A stretch of DNA of 64,000 nt from Diplocloster modestus (GTDB taxonomy: Bacteria; Bacillota; Clostridia; Lachnospirales; Lachnospiraceae): assembly GCF_019042245.1 (NCBI RefSeq), contig NZ_JAHQCX010000001.1, forward strand, positions 186,001 through 250,000, written 5' to 3'. The notes beneath the pieces are model-generated. The model searched no databases and was not told where the DNA came from. It saw only the letters and a program-made list of their open reading frames with translations. This document shows, piece after piece, positions 1-8,976 of the stretch. Within the stretch, counting starts at the first letter, position 1. Every line of letters starts with the position of its first letter. A program made the position numbers and the translations under genes.

Positions 1-574
1 ACATGCCCGCATCTATTATAATGCCTATATGCTGAATACGTATCTGGGGTATGGCACCATCGTCCAGCATGATTGTGTGCTGAATGATGTCAAGGTGGGC
101 CGGTTTACCGGGATCGGACCGAATGTTAAGTTTGTGATCGGCCAGCATCCCACTTCTAAGTTCGTCTCCACCCATACGGCATTTTTCACGCTGTCCCCGG
201 TCAGCGGTTTTACCTATGTAAAGGAACAGAAGTTTCCGGATTATACGGATCCGGTCTGTGACGGGCGTTACCAGTTTAAAGTGGGAAGCGATGTATGGTT
301 CGGAGACGGCGCTACGGTAATGGCCGGGGTGACGATTGGAGACGGTGCGGTGATCGCGGCGGGTGCGGTTGTGACGAAGGATGTTCCTCCCTTTGCCATT
401 GTGGGAGGTGTGCCGGCTAAAGTGATCAAATACCGGTTTGACGAGGATGACCGGAAATTTTTGATGGATTTTAAATGGTGGGACAGGGATATTTCCTGGA
501 TCGAAAGCCATGCGGATTATTTTGATGATATCGAGAGATTTAAGAAAATAGTAAAAGAGGAAGGCTTGCGATAG
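1..574 (+). CDS. Hexapeptide-repeat O-acetyltransferase (CatB/XAT-like), 5' end outside window
   Basis: Probable acetyl-CoA-dependent O- or N-acetyltransferase acting on a sugar or glycan precursor in the cytoplasm. The frame is open to the window edge (residues before the first visible ATG at 29 still fit the fold), so the true start lies upstream. Visible are left-handed beta-helix hexapeptide repeats in two blocks (near [10 protein letters not shown] and around [27 protein letters not shown]), the family's GGVPAKVI signature near residue 130, and a helical tail with KWWDRD. This pattern is typical of CatB/VatD-like xenobiotic and sugar acetyltransferases. It precedes a glycosyltransferase by 18 bp, so it is probably an operon member. 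It could be the acetylase for the 3-amino sugar made further downstream, but nothing in the sequence proves the substrate. Confidence 0.88.
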   Translation, partial: HARIYYNAYMLNTYLGYGTIVQHDCVLNDVKVGRFTGIGPNVKFVIGQHPTSKFVSTHTAFFTLSPVSGFTYVKEQKFPDYTDPVCDGRYQFKVGSDVWFGDGATVMAGVTIGDGAVIAAGAVVTKDVPPFAIVGGVPAKVIKYRFDEDDRKFLMDFKWWDRDISWIESHADYFDDIERFKKIVKEEGLR

Positions 575-592
575 CCTGGAGGAAATGATACG

Positions 593-1744
593 ATGACACA
601 GTATGCTATAGTGGCAATCGGTTATAACAGGCCGCGCAGTATGAAGCGGCTGTTAAAATCTCTGACACAGGCCGACTATGACGCTGACCAGGTGACGCTG
701 ATAATAAGTATCGACAACAGCGGTGATGACAGCGTTTTGCGCTGTGCGGAAGAGTTCAGCTGGCCATTCGGACCCAAAATAGTTAAGACCTATCCGGAAC
801 GCATGGGGCTTCGCAGACACGTTCTGTCTTGCGGGGATCTGGTGGCAGACTATGAAGCGATAGCTGTATTTGAGGATGACATCTATGTATCCCCGAATTT
901 TTATCAATATATGAAACAGGCGGTTGCTTATTATGAGCAGGATGATCGGATCGCCGGAATTTCCCTGTATCAGCATTTGTGGAATGTCCATGCCAACCGG
1001 CCGTTTGTCCCGCTGGCCGATTCTAACGATGTATACTTCGTACAGTTCGCCCAGTCCTGGGGACAGGTCTGGATGAAACGTCAGTGGATGGAGTTTCGGA
1101 TATGGTATGACGGGCAGGGGGAGGAGTTTCAGGAATCCGCGGATATTCCTGACTATGTGGCTTCCTGGCCCGGTACCTCCTGGCTAAAATATCATGTCAG
1201 GTATTGTATTGAGCGGAAAAAATATTTTGTCTACCCTTATATCTCACAGTGTACGAACTTTACGGACGCGGGAGAAAACTTTGCGATTCCCTCCACTGGT
1301 CTTCAGGTCCCGTTTCAGACGGGTATTCAGAGGAAGTACCGGTTCGTACCGCTGGATGGCAGTGACACGGTATATGACGCGTTTTGGGAAAATGAAAAGC
1401 TGGCCGGTATCCTGGGTCTGCCCGCGGAAGAACTCTGCACCGATCTTTATGGGGTGAAGAAAAACAGGAAAAATCAGAGATACTGGTTGACTTTGGAGAT
1501 CAAAGATTATAAGATTGTGAGATCCTTTGGATTGTTATTAAAGCCTCAGGAGCAGAATATATTGGCGGATATGGAGGGCAGCCAGATCTTTTTATATGAT
1601 ACGGCTCAAGTGGAGAAAAATCCGTTTCATCATCATGTGGGACGTCTGGCCTGCAGCTATGACTTCCGGGGGGACAACCTGTCGGTCGGTATGCTTAAGA
1701 ATCTGATGGTGAATAAAGTAAACCGCCAGATTAGGCATAAATGA
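593..1744 (+). CDS. Glycosyltransferase, GT-A fold (GT2/GNT-I-like)
   Basis: Predicted cytoplasmic glycosyltransferase of 383 residues. The N-terminus (AIVAIGYNRPRSMKRLLKSL) is the first strand and helix of a nucleotide-sugar-binding GT-A domain, and the acidic metal-binding motif is FEDDIYVSPNFY at about residues 93-104, which resembles the EDD motif of GNT-I-like enzymes more than the DxD of ordinary GT2 proteins. The C-terminal 100 residues are not recognisable. A strong Shine-Dalgarno (GGAGG) precedes the ATG at 593. It follows the acetyltransferase by 18 bp and belongs to the same transcription unit. Donor and acceptor cannot be read from the sequence. Confidence 0.85.
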   Translation: MTQYAIVAIGYNRPRSMKRLLKSLTQADYDADQVTLIISIDNSGDDSVLRCAEEFSWPFGPKIVKTYPERMGLRRHVLSCGDLVADYEAIAVFEDDIYVSPNFYQYMKQAVAYYEQDDRIAGISLYQHLWNVHANRPFVPLADSNDVYFVQFAQSWGQVWMKRQWMEFRIWYDGQGEEFQESADIPDYVASWPGTSWLKYHVRYCIERKKYFVYPYISQCTNFTDAGENFAIPSTGLQVPFQTGIQRKYRFVPLDGSDTVYDAFWENEKLAGILGLPAEELCTDLYGVKKNRKNQRYWLTLEIKDYKIVRSFGLLLKPQEQNILADMEGSQIFLYDTAQVEKNPFHHHVGRLACSYDFRGDNLSVGMLKNLMVNKVNRQIRHK

Positions 1745-1840
1745 TGCTATCAGAATCCGGAGAAAAATATTTAGGGATACGGCAAATAGGATATGCGAAA
1801 CTTTGGTCCGGGATCATTGCCGTATAGATGGGATAATGCT

Positions 1841-2836
1841 ATGAATAATCAGCCGAAAATATCGGTAGTCATTCCGATTTACAATGTAGAAAAATATCTG
1901 GCAGAATGTATCGACAGCGTGCTTGCACAGACCCTGTCCGATATAGAAATCATTCTGGTAAATGACGGTTCCAACGATGGAGGGCCGCAGATCGCAGAGA
2001 ATTATGCCGCGCAGCACGGGAATATCCGTCTGATTCATCAGGAAAACGCAGGACTAAGCGCGGCCAGAAATACCGGGCTTCGTGCCGCTGCCGGCCAGTA
2101 TATCTATTTTCTTGACAGTGATGATTACATTGAGCCGGACGGACTGGAAGTGATTTACAAACAGGCGGCTGATCAGGACTGTGATTTGGTTTTATTTGAC
2201 GGAGCCTCTTTTTATGATGACGGGGATATCCGTAAACCGAATATGCAGTACGATTATCAGAAACACTATGAATATTCAGGCGTCTATGACGGCGAGGATT
2301 TATTTGCGCTTACCCTTCCCAGGGAGGACTTTCGGACCCAGGTCTGCCTGCAGCTGGTGAAAAGACAGACGCTGCTGGATCTGGGACTTACATTTTTAGA
2401 AGGGATTATCCACGAGGATCAGTACTATACCTTTGCGCTGTTGCTGCAGTGCCATCGGGTTAAGATAGTGCGTAAAATTGTGTATCACCGGAGGTTTCGT
2501 GACGGCTCCATCATGATGCAGGCAAAGACCCTACGCAATTTTGACGGCTTTTACCGGTCGGTCATAGAGATGTTCGCATTCTATGAGGAACATCAATTCC
2601 GTCCGGAAAATGATAAAATGATCCGCAGGCATATCGCCAATGTGTTTTGTCTGACAACGGTGGATGTCTATCATCAGCTGGACCGGGCTGTTCAGAAAGA
2701 GCAAAAAGAAAAGATACGGGAATTGATCCGGATCGCCCGGGGGAAAGAGTATCTGGGAGACAGCCGGGTGAAATCCTACTGTTTGCTTTACTGGTTTTAT
2801 CCTGTCTACAAAAAGATAAAGAGCAGGCAGGCTTAA
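1841..2836 (+). CDS. GT2 family glycosyltransferase
   Basis: A 331-residue GT2 enzyme of the EpsJ/capsular type. It opens with SVVIPIYNVEKYL, has NDGS at about 41-44 and the metal-binding DSDD at about 92-95, followed by a family-typical acceptor region. The frame is open to an upstream ATG at 1793, but that codon is poorly placed behind its AGGA, whereas the ATG at 1841 follows GGGA with about 7 bases and starts directly at the conserved fold, so 1841 is preferred. It probably adds one sugar to the lipid-linked repeat unit. No transmembrane segment is seen. Confidence 0.88.
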   Translation: MNNQPKISVVIPIYNVEKYLAECIDSVLAQTLSDIEIILVNDGSNDGGPQIAENYAAQHGNIRLIHQENAGLSAARNTGLRAAAGQYIYFLDSDDYIEPDGLEVIYKQAADQDCDLVLFDGASFYDDGDIRKPNMQYDYQKHYEYSGVYDGEDLFALTLPREDFRTQVCLQLVKRQTLLDLGLTFLEGIIHEDQYYTFALLLQCHRVKIVRKIVYHRRFRDGSIMMQAKTLRNFDGFYRSVIEMFAFYEEHQFRPENDKMIRRHIANVFCLTTVDVYHQLDRAVQKEQKEKIRELIRIARGKEYLGDSRVKSYCLLYWFYPVYKKIKSRQA

Positions 2837-2923
2837 TGGACTTTAAATGAAGTTAAGGCAGTGCCTTTCAGGTTCCAGAAGAAGAAAAGCCTGTGAGACT
2901 TGAGATAAAGAAAAGGAAAATCT

Positions 2924-4468
2924 ATGAGACTTGAAAAGATCATGAAAAACGGAGTGATCGGCTTGGTGACACAGGTCATTGTGCTGGTCATGGGGTTTTT
3001 GACGCAGATCGTGTTTACGCATTATCTGGGACAGACGAACTATGGTTTAAACAGTGTAATCAGCAATCTGCTGAACATGCTGTCCCTGGCGGAATTGGGT
3101 GTGGGAAGCGCGATTACCTATCATCTGTATAAACCCATTGCGGAGGGGGATCAGAATACAATTGCCAGTATTATGGCGCTGTTCCGCCGGGTATATTGGA
3201 CGATCGGTTTTGTGGTGTTCGGCCTGGGCTGTCTGCTGATGCTGCTGATACCGGTGTTTATTACGGAGTCCGGTGTGGATATTGCCTTTGTGCGGCTGAT
3301 TTTCTTTATTCAGCTGATGTCCACCGTGTCCACATATTTTCTTTCCTATAAAAGAACATTGCTGTATGCCGATCAGAAGAACTATGTCTGCGCGCTGTAT
3401 GATACTTTAATGAATATTATATTCAGCGTGCTCAGGATCGTGTTCCTGGTTCTTTATCAGGATTACATTGTCTACTCCGTCCTGATGGTGCTGCAGCAGA
3501 TCGCTGCGAATCTGCTGATCTCCTATTACTGCAATAAACAATATCCGCAGCTTAAGGATAGGCATATCAAGCCTTATGACAAGGCAAAAAATCTGTTTGT
3601 GGATACAAAAAATATCCTGGTCGGGAAGGTGGCCGTTTATATCTACTCTTCCACGGATAACCTGGTGATTTCTACGTTCAGCAGTATTACTGGCGGTCTA
3701 TTTACCGTCGGCGGATTGAACTATTATGTATATATCACCAACGCGATACGCACCATCGTCAACAGTGTGCTGTATTCCATGGCGCCGGCGATCGGTAATT
3801 TTCTGCAGAGCGGCAGGGACAGAAAAGAAATGTATCCGCTGTTTAATCACTATACTTTTGTGCGGCATTTCATAGCTACGGTGTCGGCTACCGGACTGAT
3901 CGTGTGCAGCACGCCGTTAGTTTACATGTGTTATGGGGGAGAACAGGCGGTGATGCCGCAGATCGTGGTGCTGCTCATCAGCCTGGATGTATTTATCAGT
4001 ATTACATCGGGGCCGATCAATGAGCTAATCAGTGTCCTGGGACTGTTCCATTATGAAAAATATCTGAACGCGGTCGGCGCTGCCATGAATCTGATTTCTT
4101 CCATTATTTTCGTGCAGTTCATCGGCGTTCCGGGCGTTTTGCTGGGAACTGTTATCAGCCAGCTGTTTTTCTGGATCAGTAAATGTATACTGGTGTTCCG
4201 GAAATATTTTAAGGAAGGTATGATGGAATACTGGAGAAAAGTGTCAGCCTATATAGCGGTGGATATCGTTCAGGTAATAGGACTTCTGTGGCTGTGCGGC
4301 AGATTGTTTCCGACTCCGTCGGTGGGAGGTTTTATCGGGGCGGCAGCCCTGTGTGTGGCGGTTCCGTTTGTATTGGTTGTTATCGTATTTCATAGATCAA
4401 AAGAATTTCAGTTTGCATACCAGCTGACGTTGGGCGTGCTGAGTAAATTAAGGAGAGTGAAAAAATGA
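2924..4468 (+). CDS. Wzx-type lipid-linked oligosaccharide flippase
   Basis: A 514-residue integral membrane protein with about 12-14 hydrophobic helices, starting with a short basic N-terminus (MRLEKIMKNG) and a first helix GLVTQVIVLVMGFLTQIVF. Helix pattern and length match the polysaccharide-transporter branch of the MVF/MOP superfamily, which moves undecaprenyl-linked repeat units across the membrane. It overlaps the downstream dehydrogenase by 4 bp (ATGA), so translation is likely coupled. This is one of two flippases in the window; the other is at 35450-36859 and is clearly different in sequence. An AAAGG site lies ahead of the start at 2924. Confidence 0.88.
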   Translation: MRLEKIMKNGVIGLVTQVIVLVMGFLTQIVFTHYLGQTNYGLNSVISNLLNMLSLAELGVGSAITYHLYKPIAEGDQNTIASIMALFRRVYWTIGFVVFGLGCLLMLLIPVFITESGVDIAFVRLIFFIQLMSTVSTYFLSYKRTLLYADQKNYVCALYDTLMNIIFSVLRIVFLVLYQDYIVYSVLMVLQQIAANLLISYYCNKQYPQLKDRHIKPYDKAKNLFVDTKNILVGKVAVYIYSSTDNLVISTFSSITGGLFTVGGLNYYVYITNAIRTIVNSVLYSMAPAIGNFLQSGRDRKEMYPLFNHYTFVRHFIATVSATGLIVCSTPLVYMCYGGEQAVMPQIVVLLISLDVFISITSGPINELISVLGLFHYEKYLNAVGAAMNLISSIIFVQFIGVPGVLLGTVISQLFFWISKCILVFRKYFKEGMMEYWRKVSAYIAVDIVQVIGLLWLCGRLFPTPSVGGFIGAAALCVAVPFVLVVIVFHRSKEFQFAYQLTLGVLSKLRRVKK

Positions 4469-5787
4469 ATATTGCAGTTGCAGGTACAGGATATGTCGGC
4501 CTGGTTACGGGAGTTTGCCTGGCGGAGCATGGCCATGGTGTAACCTGTGTGGATGTAGACCAGCAGAAAGTTAAGACCATGCGCAAAGGGATATCTCCAA
4601 TCTTTGAACCGGGTTTGGATGAGCTGATGCAGAAAAACATGGAGAGGCTTACTTTTACCACAGACTATCAGGCGGCATATCGCGGAGCGGATGTAATCTT
4701 TATCGGTGTAGGGACCCCGGAAAAGAGAGATGGATCGGCAAACCTGGCCTACGTATATGAGGTGGCGGGACAGATCGCTGCCAGCATTGAAAAGGACTGT
4801 GTTGTCGTGGTTAAGTCAACGGTGCCGATTGGGACAAACGATAAAATAGAAGCGTATATGAAAGCACGCCTGGCTCATCCTGTTCAGGTGTGGATTGCCT
4901 CCAACCCGGAATTCCTGGCACAGGGCACAGCAGTACAGGACACACTGCATGCCTCCAGAATCGTAATCGGAGTGGAAGAGGAGAAGCCGGGCGCTATCCT
5001 GCAGGAGGTTTATAAGGATTTTGACGCGCCTAAGCTGGTGACAAACCGCCGCAGTGCGGAGATGATTAAATATGCATCCAACGATTTCCTGGCACTTAAG
5101 ATTTCTTATGTAAATGAGATTGCGAATTTATGCGAAACAGTGGGAGCGGATATAGAGGATGTGACCAAGGGGATGGGTTTTGACGGCCGTATCGGGAAGC
5201 AGTTCCTGCGGGCCGGCATTGGCTACGGAGGTTCCTGTTTCCCTAAGGATACGAAGGCGTTGAGCTGGCTGGCCAGTTTTAATGATAATGAAATTAAGAC
5301 AATAAAAGCGGCTATCGAAGTCAACGAGAACCAGAAATACCGGCTGGTAAAAAAAGCGCGGAAATATTACGAAGATTTTAAAGGACTGACGGTTGCGGTT
5401 CTGGGACTCACGTTCAAACCGGGAACGGACGACCTGCGGGAAGCCCCCTCTCTGGTTAATATACCGGTATTCCTGGAGGATGGAGCTTTCGTTAAAGCCT
5501 GGGATCCGGTAGGGGTCCAAAACTTCAAAAAGAAGTGTGAAGGTGATATCCGGTATTGTGAATCCATTGAGGAGACCTTGCAGGATGCGGATATTTGTTT
5601 TATATTTACAGAGTGGCCTGAGGTGAAAGAATTGGATGCTCATATATTTGAAAAATGTATGAAACACCCGATCATTTTAGATGGCCGGAACTGCTATGAT
5701 TTGGAGCAGATGGAACAGGCCAACGTAATCTATGAAAGCATCGGGCGGAAAGTTGTCCAACCGGCGAAGGAGAACCACAATGGGTAA
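4465..5787 (+). CDS. ugd: UDP-glucose 6-dehydrogenase (copy 1)
   Basis: Oxidises UDP-glucose to UDP-glucuronate with two NAD+, supplying acidic sugars. The 440-residue protein has the NAD-binding GTGYVG at 7-12, the central IKYASNDF with its conserved lysine near 202, and the catalytic cysteine in GGSCFPKD (Cys258), followed by the C-terminal domain with LGLTFKPGTDDLREAPS. All expected active-site features are present. It overlaps the flippase upstream by 4 bp and the next gene by 8 bp. A second copy, homologous along its whole length but AT-rich, is at 42362-43654. A GDP-mannose dehydrogenase cannot be excluded by motif alone, but the overall pattern is Ugd/TuaD. Confidence 0.93.
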   Translation: MNIAVAGTGYVGLVTGVCLAEHGHGVTCVDVDQQKVKTMRKGISPIFEPGLDELMQKNMERLTFTTDYQAAYRGADVIFIGVGTPEKRDGSANLAYVYEVAGQIAASIEKDCVVVVKSTVPIGTNDKIEAYMKARLAHPVQVWIASNPEFLAQGTAVQDTLHASRIVIGVEEEKPGAILQEVYKDFDAPKLVTNRRSAEMIKYASNDFLALKISYVNEIANLCETVGADIEDVTKGMGFDGRIGKQFLRAGIGYGGSCFPKDTKALSWLASFNDNEIKTIKAAIEVNENQKYRLVKKARKYYEDFKGLTVAVLGLTFKPGTDDLREAPSLVNIPVFLEDGAFVKAWDPVGVQNFKKKCEGDIRYCESIEETLQDADICFIFTEWPEVKELDAHIFEKCMKHPIILDGRNCYDLEQMEQANVIYESIGRKVVQPAKENHNG

Positions 5788-6727
5788 AAAGATGGAATGG
5801 TATGCCGCCAGAGTCAGGAATATTTCCCGGAAGCTATGCGGCAGGATTACCAAAAAACCGATGATTGGCAGCAAGTTCGGCGGTAAAGTGGTACTGGAGC
5901 AGCAGGCTGGAAACGACCGGATTCAGCAGTTACTCAGCCAGAAGCAGCCGTTTATGGCAGGACGGTTTGGCTCTACGGAGCTGGCTGTGATGCGTTCTGT
6001 GGTCGCATACCAGCTGGGGGTGCGCAAAAACGTGCATCCGGAGGTGGTTAACCGCATCTATGAGCTGTCCGGATTTTTTCCGAAGGATGAGCAGTTAACG
6101 ATCCGCTTCTCAGATCTTATGTGTGAGAGCTGCGCAAAACTGGACCTGATCGGGACCTGGTTTAATCTGATGGAGGATTATATGATCCAGCATTTTGCGC
6201 CGCAGAGTGAAGTGACCTATCTGCGGGCCATCGAACCGTGGTATCACGAAAATCCGTGGTCCGGAGCCCTTAAGGGAAAAAAAGTTCTGGTGATCCATCC
6301 GTTTAAGAACACCATCGAAAGACAGTTCGCTCGCAGGGAATTATTATTTCCCGGTACGGATATTCTGCCGGAATTTTATCTGCAGGTGATCCGGGCGGTA
6401 CAGACGCTGGCGGACCAGACGGATGAGCGTTTTGCCAACTGGTTTGAAGCGCTGGATTATATGTATGAGGAAGCGATGAAACTGGATTTTGAGGTGGCGA
6501 TACTGGGCTGCGGAGCTTATGGATTCCCGCTGGCAGCCAGACTGAAGGCCGCCGGCCGGCAGGCGATCCATATGGGAGGAGCCACCCAGCTGCTGTTCGG
6601 AATCCGGGGATCCAGGTGGGACAGCCATCCGGTAATATCTAAATTATATAACGAAAACTGGGTGAAACCCAATGAAGATGAAAAGCCGGCCGGCTTCAAG
6701 AAAGTGGAAGAAGGCTGCTACTGGTAA
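5780..6727 (+). CDS. Uncharacterised protein, possible GT-D-fold glycosyltransferase
   Basis: A 315-residue protein without a confident family. The start at 5780 is fixed by AAGGAG at 5767-5772 with 7-base spacing and by an 8-bp overlap (ATGGGTAA) with the dehydrogenase stop. Visible features are a GRFGSTEL motif near residue 60, an EPWYHENPW segment mid-protein, a KVLVIHPF strand, and a C-terminal LGCGAYGFPLAARLK...IHMGGATQLLFGIRG block. The early GR(F/W)G.xE motif recalls the GT-D fold domain first described as DUF1792, so it may transfer a sugar, but this is inference. No signal peptide or membrane helix is seen. Its position inside a sugar-assembly operon supports a cytoplasmic role in glycan building. 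Confidence 0.75.
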   Translation: MGKKMEWYAARVRNISRKLCGRITKKPMIGSKFGGKVVLEQQAGNDRIQQLLSQKQPFMAGRFGSTELAVMRSVVAYQLGVRKNVHPEVVNRIYELSGFFPKDEQLTIRFSDLMCESCAKLDLIGTWFNLMEDYMIQHFAPQSEVTYLRAIEPWYHENPWSGALKGKKVLVIHPFKNTIERQFARRELLFPGTDILPEFYLQVIRAVQTLADQTDERFANWFEALDYMYEEAMKLDFEVAILGCGAYGFPLAARLKAAGRQAIHMGGATQLLFGIRGSRWDSHPVISKLYNENWVKPNEDEKPAGFKKVEEGCYW

Positions 6728-6734
6728 AATAATT

Positions 6735-7775
6735 ATGAAGATAGCCTTATGTGTAAACCATGATAAATATCTGCAGGATGGGATGTTTTCCGAGGACCGC
6801 TACGTGGAAAGCCATCTGCGGGAATTCTACCGGCTGCTGCAGAAAGCGGTGGAGGACCGGGGAGATGAAATCCATACGCTGGATCTTTATGGGGATCCCG
6901 AGGAACCGGATGTATTCCTGTTCTTTGATTATCCGATCTTTAATCCGCTGGAATACTCTGCGGTGAAATGGAAAAATTACCGGCGCATGCGAAAGGTCCT
7001 GCAGGGGGCGGGGCGTAAAATTCTGTACATTTGGGAAAGCCCGCTTTATAATAAAGGGAATTTTAATACGGAGAATTACCGACAGTTCACCAAAGTCCTG
7101 TGTTATTCTCCGCTTAAAACACTGAACTATGAATACTTCCCCTACTCCATCCGTCAGACGGATGTGAGCCGTTGCCGGGTTATCAGCCAGCAGGAGTTTG
7201 AACGACGCAAGCTGTCCTGTATGATTACCTCCAACAAACTGATCCAGGGAAACGGTTATGATCTGCGCTATCAGATTGTGGATTATTTTGAGAATCGGCC
7301 GGATGGTTTTGATCTGTACGGTGTCAACTGGATCTTTGGCGGAATTAGTAAAGCGGTCAGGGTTATACTGAGAAAGAAATATGCGGCACATCCTCCGAAG
7401 AACTATAAGGGCAGCTGCGATTCCAAACAGGATACTTTTGAGCAATACCGGTTTGGGTTTGCCATCGAGAATCTGTATGGTTTTCCTGGATATGTATCCG
7501 AAAAATTGTTTGACGTGCTGACATCAGATTGCGTTCCGGTCTATACCGGTTCCAACATTATGGCTGGCACGATTCCGAAAGATATTTTCGTCGATATTGA
7601 GGCATTTTCCTCATTGAAACAGCTGGATGACTATTTGAGAGCGATGAGTTATGAGGAGTATGCAGGCTTTCTGGAAAGAAAAATAAAATTTCTGCACTCG
7701 CCGCAGTTTGCCGATTATTTTCATCAGGCTAACGTGGGACGGATGATGGACGTCATTTATGGAAAGAATGAGTGA
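6735..7775 (+). CDS. GT10-like fucosyltransferase (copy A)
   Basis: Predicted GT10 family alpha-1,3/4-fucosyltransferase-like enzyme of 346 residues using GDP-fucose. The C-terminal half holds the family's GDP-fucose-binding signature: FGFAIENLYG followed by PGYVSEKLFDVL and CVPVYTGS. The N-terminal acceptor half is divergent, as is usual. The frame is open to 6672 inside the upstream gene, but the ATG at 6735 begins at the first conserved strand (KIALCVNHD) and is taken as the start, although its Shine-Dalgarno is weak. It begins 7 bases after the previous stop. Together with Fkp on the opposite strand it implies use of salvaged fucose. Confidence 0.82.
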   Translation: MKIALCVNHDKYLQDGMFSEDRYVESHLREFYRLLQKAVEDRGDEIHTLDLYGDPEEPDVFLFFDYPIFNPLEYSAVKWKNYRRMRKVLQGAGRKILYIWESPLYNKGNFNTENYRQFTKVLCYSPLKTLNYEYFPYSIRQTDVSRCRVISQQEFERRKLSCMITSNKLIQGNGYDLRYQIVDYFENRPDGFDLYGVNWIFGGISKAVRVILRKKYAAHPPKNYKGSCDSKQDTFEQYRFGFAIENLYGFPGYVSEKLFDVLTSDCVPVYTGSNIMAGTIPKDIFVDIEAFSSLKQLDDYLRAMSYEEYAGFLERKIKFLHSPQFADYFHQANVGRMMDVIYGKNE

Positions 7776-7793
7776 TAGAGCTAATGGGTATAA

Positions 7794-7880
7794 GGCGCAG
7801 TAAATGCGCCACTGGAGGAACGGCCGAACGAAAGTTCGTCCATACCTGAATGAAAAACGCGGTACCGCGCCACTGGAGGA
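7794..7880 (+). repeat. Intercistronic repeat with hairpins and duplicated ribosome-binding site (copy A)
   Basis: A stretch of about 90 bases between two genes made of three small inverted repeats. GGCGCA/TGCGCC (7794-7799 and 7805-7810) has a five-base loop. CGAAC/GTTCG (7825-7829 and 7834-7838) has a GAAA loop. A palindrome CGCGGTACCGCG spans 7858-7869. The first and third are each followed by CTGGAGGA. The second CTGGAGGAA is the ribosome-binding site of the gene at 7885. A second copy with the same order of parts lies at 13013-13105. It may act in translation control or mRNA stability. Confidence 0.7.
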
Positions 7881-7884
7881 AAGC

Positions 7885-8883
7885 ATGAGAAGTGTATCTG
7901 TCATTGTACCGGTGTATAATGTAGAAAAATATCTCGCCAGATGCCTGGATTCCCTTTTGAACCAGACACAGCCGGACATCGAAATTCTGGTGGTCAATGA
8001 CGGCAGTACGGATGCATCCGGTCATATCGTCGATGAATACGCGCGAAAGTATCCCGATAGGATCCGGGCTTTCCACATGGAAAATGAGGGCGTGTCTGCG
8101 GCGAGAAACCGCGGAGTGGCAAAAGCGCAAGGCAAATACTTAACCTTTGTGGACAGCGATGACTATGTCACCGGGGATTATCTGGAACGTATGGTTACGG
8201 CGGCTGAGAAGAATAGCTCCGATCTGGTGATACAGGGGTTCCGGATGGTGGATGAAAATGGTGCCGTACTGTCCGAGGTCTGTCCAACAGAGTATATTCC
8301 AGGAAAAAAAGAAGAATGGCCGCTGCGGATTATATCTGCCTGGGGACGGCTGTTCCGTCGGGATTTCTGGATGGAACATAAACTGATGTTCCCGCTGGGA
8401 GTGCGGGCCGAGGATGCGCCGGTGAATCTGGCGGCCAATGCCCTGGCGCATCATATCCAGGTGGTTCCTCATACGGGATATCAGTATTTCCAGCATTCCG
8501 CGTCCGCCATGCATAATTTCAAGGGCCTGCAAAAATACAGGCTGCCCTATGAGGCACTGAAGGAAACTCTCCAATATATCCAAGATACCGGCCTTGTGAA
8601 CGATCGCTATTTCTACGAATATTGTGTGATGCGGATTCTGGCATTCTGGGTGTTTGAGTTCGCCAGAGGCAGCTCGGTTGCAAAAATCAAAGAATTGTGT
8701 CATTATATCATGGATATGTTAAAGACCTACATACCGGGATATATGCGGAATCCTTATGTAAACCCATTCCGAAAACTGGAGATACCGTTTTTACACCGGG
8801 CCTCTATTTTGGTACTGGCGGTTCTGTGTAAGCTGCATATATTGACGCCGGTAATTAGAGTTTATGCAAAGCTTCTGCGTTGA
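7885..8883 (+). CDS. GT2 family glycosyltransferase
   Basis: A 332-residue GT2 enzyme of the EpsJ/CpsI type. The fold starts at once (SVSVIVPVYNVEKYLARCL), with NDGS at about 38-41 and the metal-binding VDSDDY at about 89-94; the C-terminus ends in a basic amphipathic helix that may touch the membrane. The ATG at 7885 is chosen because GGAGG lies 7 bases upstream; the frame extends upstream to 7804, but that stretch is the intercistronic repeat. It is related to the enzyme at 1841-2836 but not a recent duplicate. Specificity is unknown. Confidence 0.88.
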   Translation: MRSVSVIVPVYNVEKYLARCLDSLLNQTQPDIEILVVNDGSTDASGHIVDEYARKYPDRIRAFHMENEGVSAARNRGVAKAQGKYLTFVDSDDYVTGDYLERMVTAAEKNSSDLVIQGFRMVDENGAVLSEVCPTEYIPGKKEEWPLRIISAWGRLFRRDFWMEHKLMFPLGVRAEDAPVNLAANALAHHIQVVPHTGYQYFQHSASAMHNFKGLQKYRLPYEALKETLQYIQDTGLVNDRYFYEYCVMRILAFWVFEFARGSSVAKIKELCHYIMDMLKTYIPGYMRNPYVNPFRKLEIPFLHRASILVLAVLCKLHILTPVIRVYAKLLR

Positions 8884-8976
8884 TACAAAACTTCTGGATG
8901 GATGCAAAGCTTTGATATTAGGTATAAACACAGGATACAGCATGAGTGGATTCCGCGTCTGGAGGATCGAAAAAGT

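Noticed and set aside
1194..1457. Open frame inside the first glycosyltransferase gene on the same strand
   Set aside because: Out-of-frame shadow of a well-supported GT gene; no ribosome-binding site and low-complexity, basic translation.
2894..2934. Direct repeat TGAGACTTGA at 2894 and 2925, around the flippase start
   Set aside because: Only 10 bases, two copies, no structure; may be a small duplication without function.
6747..7445. Long antisense open frame (232 codons) opposite the GT10-like gene
   Set aside because: Mirror of a conserved coding gene; the translated sequence shows no domain and the plus-strand gene has clear family motifs.
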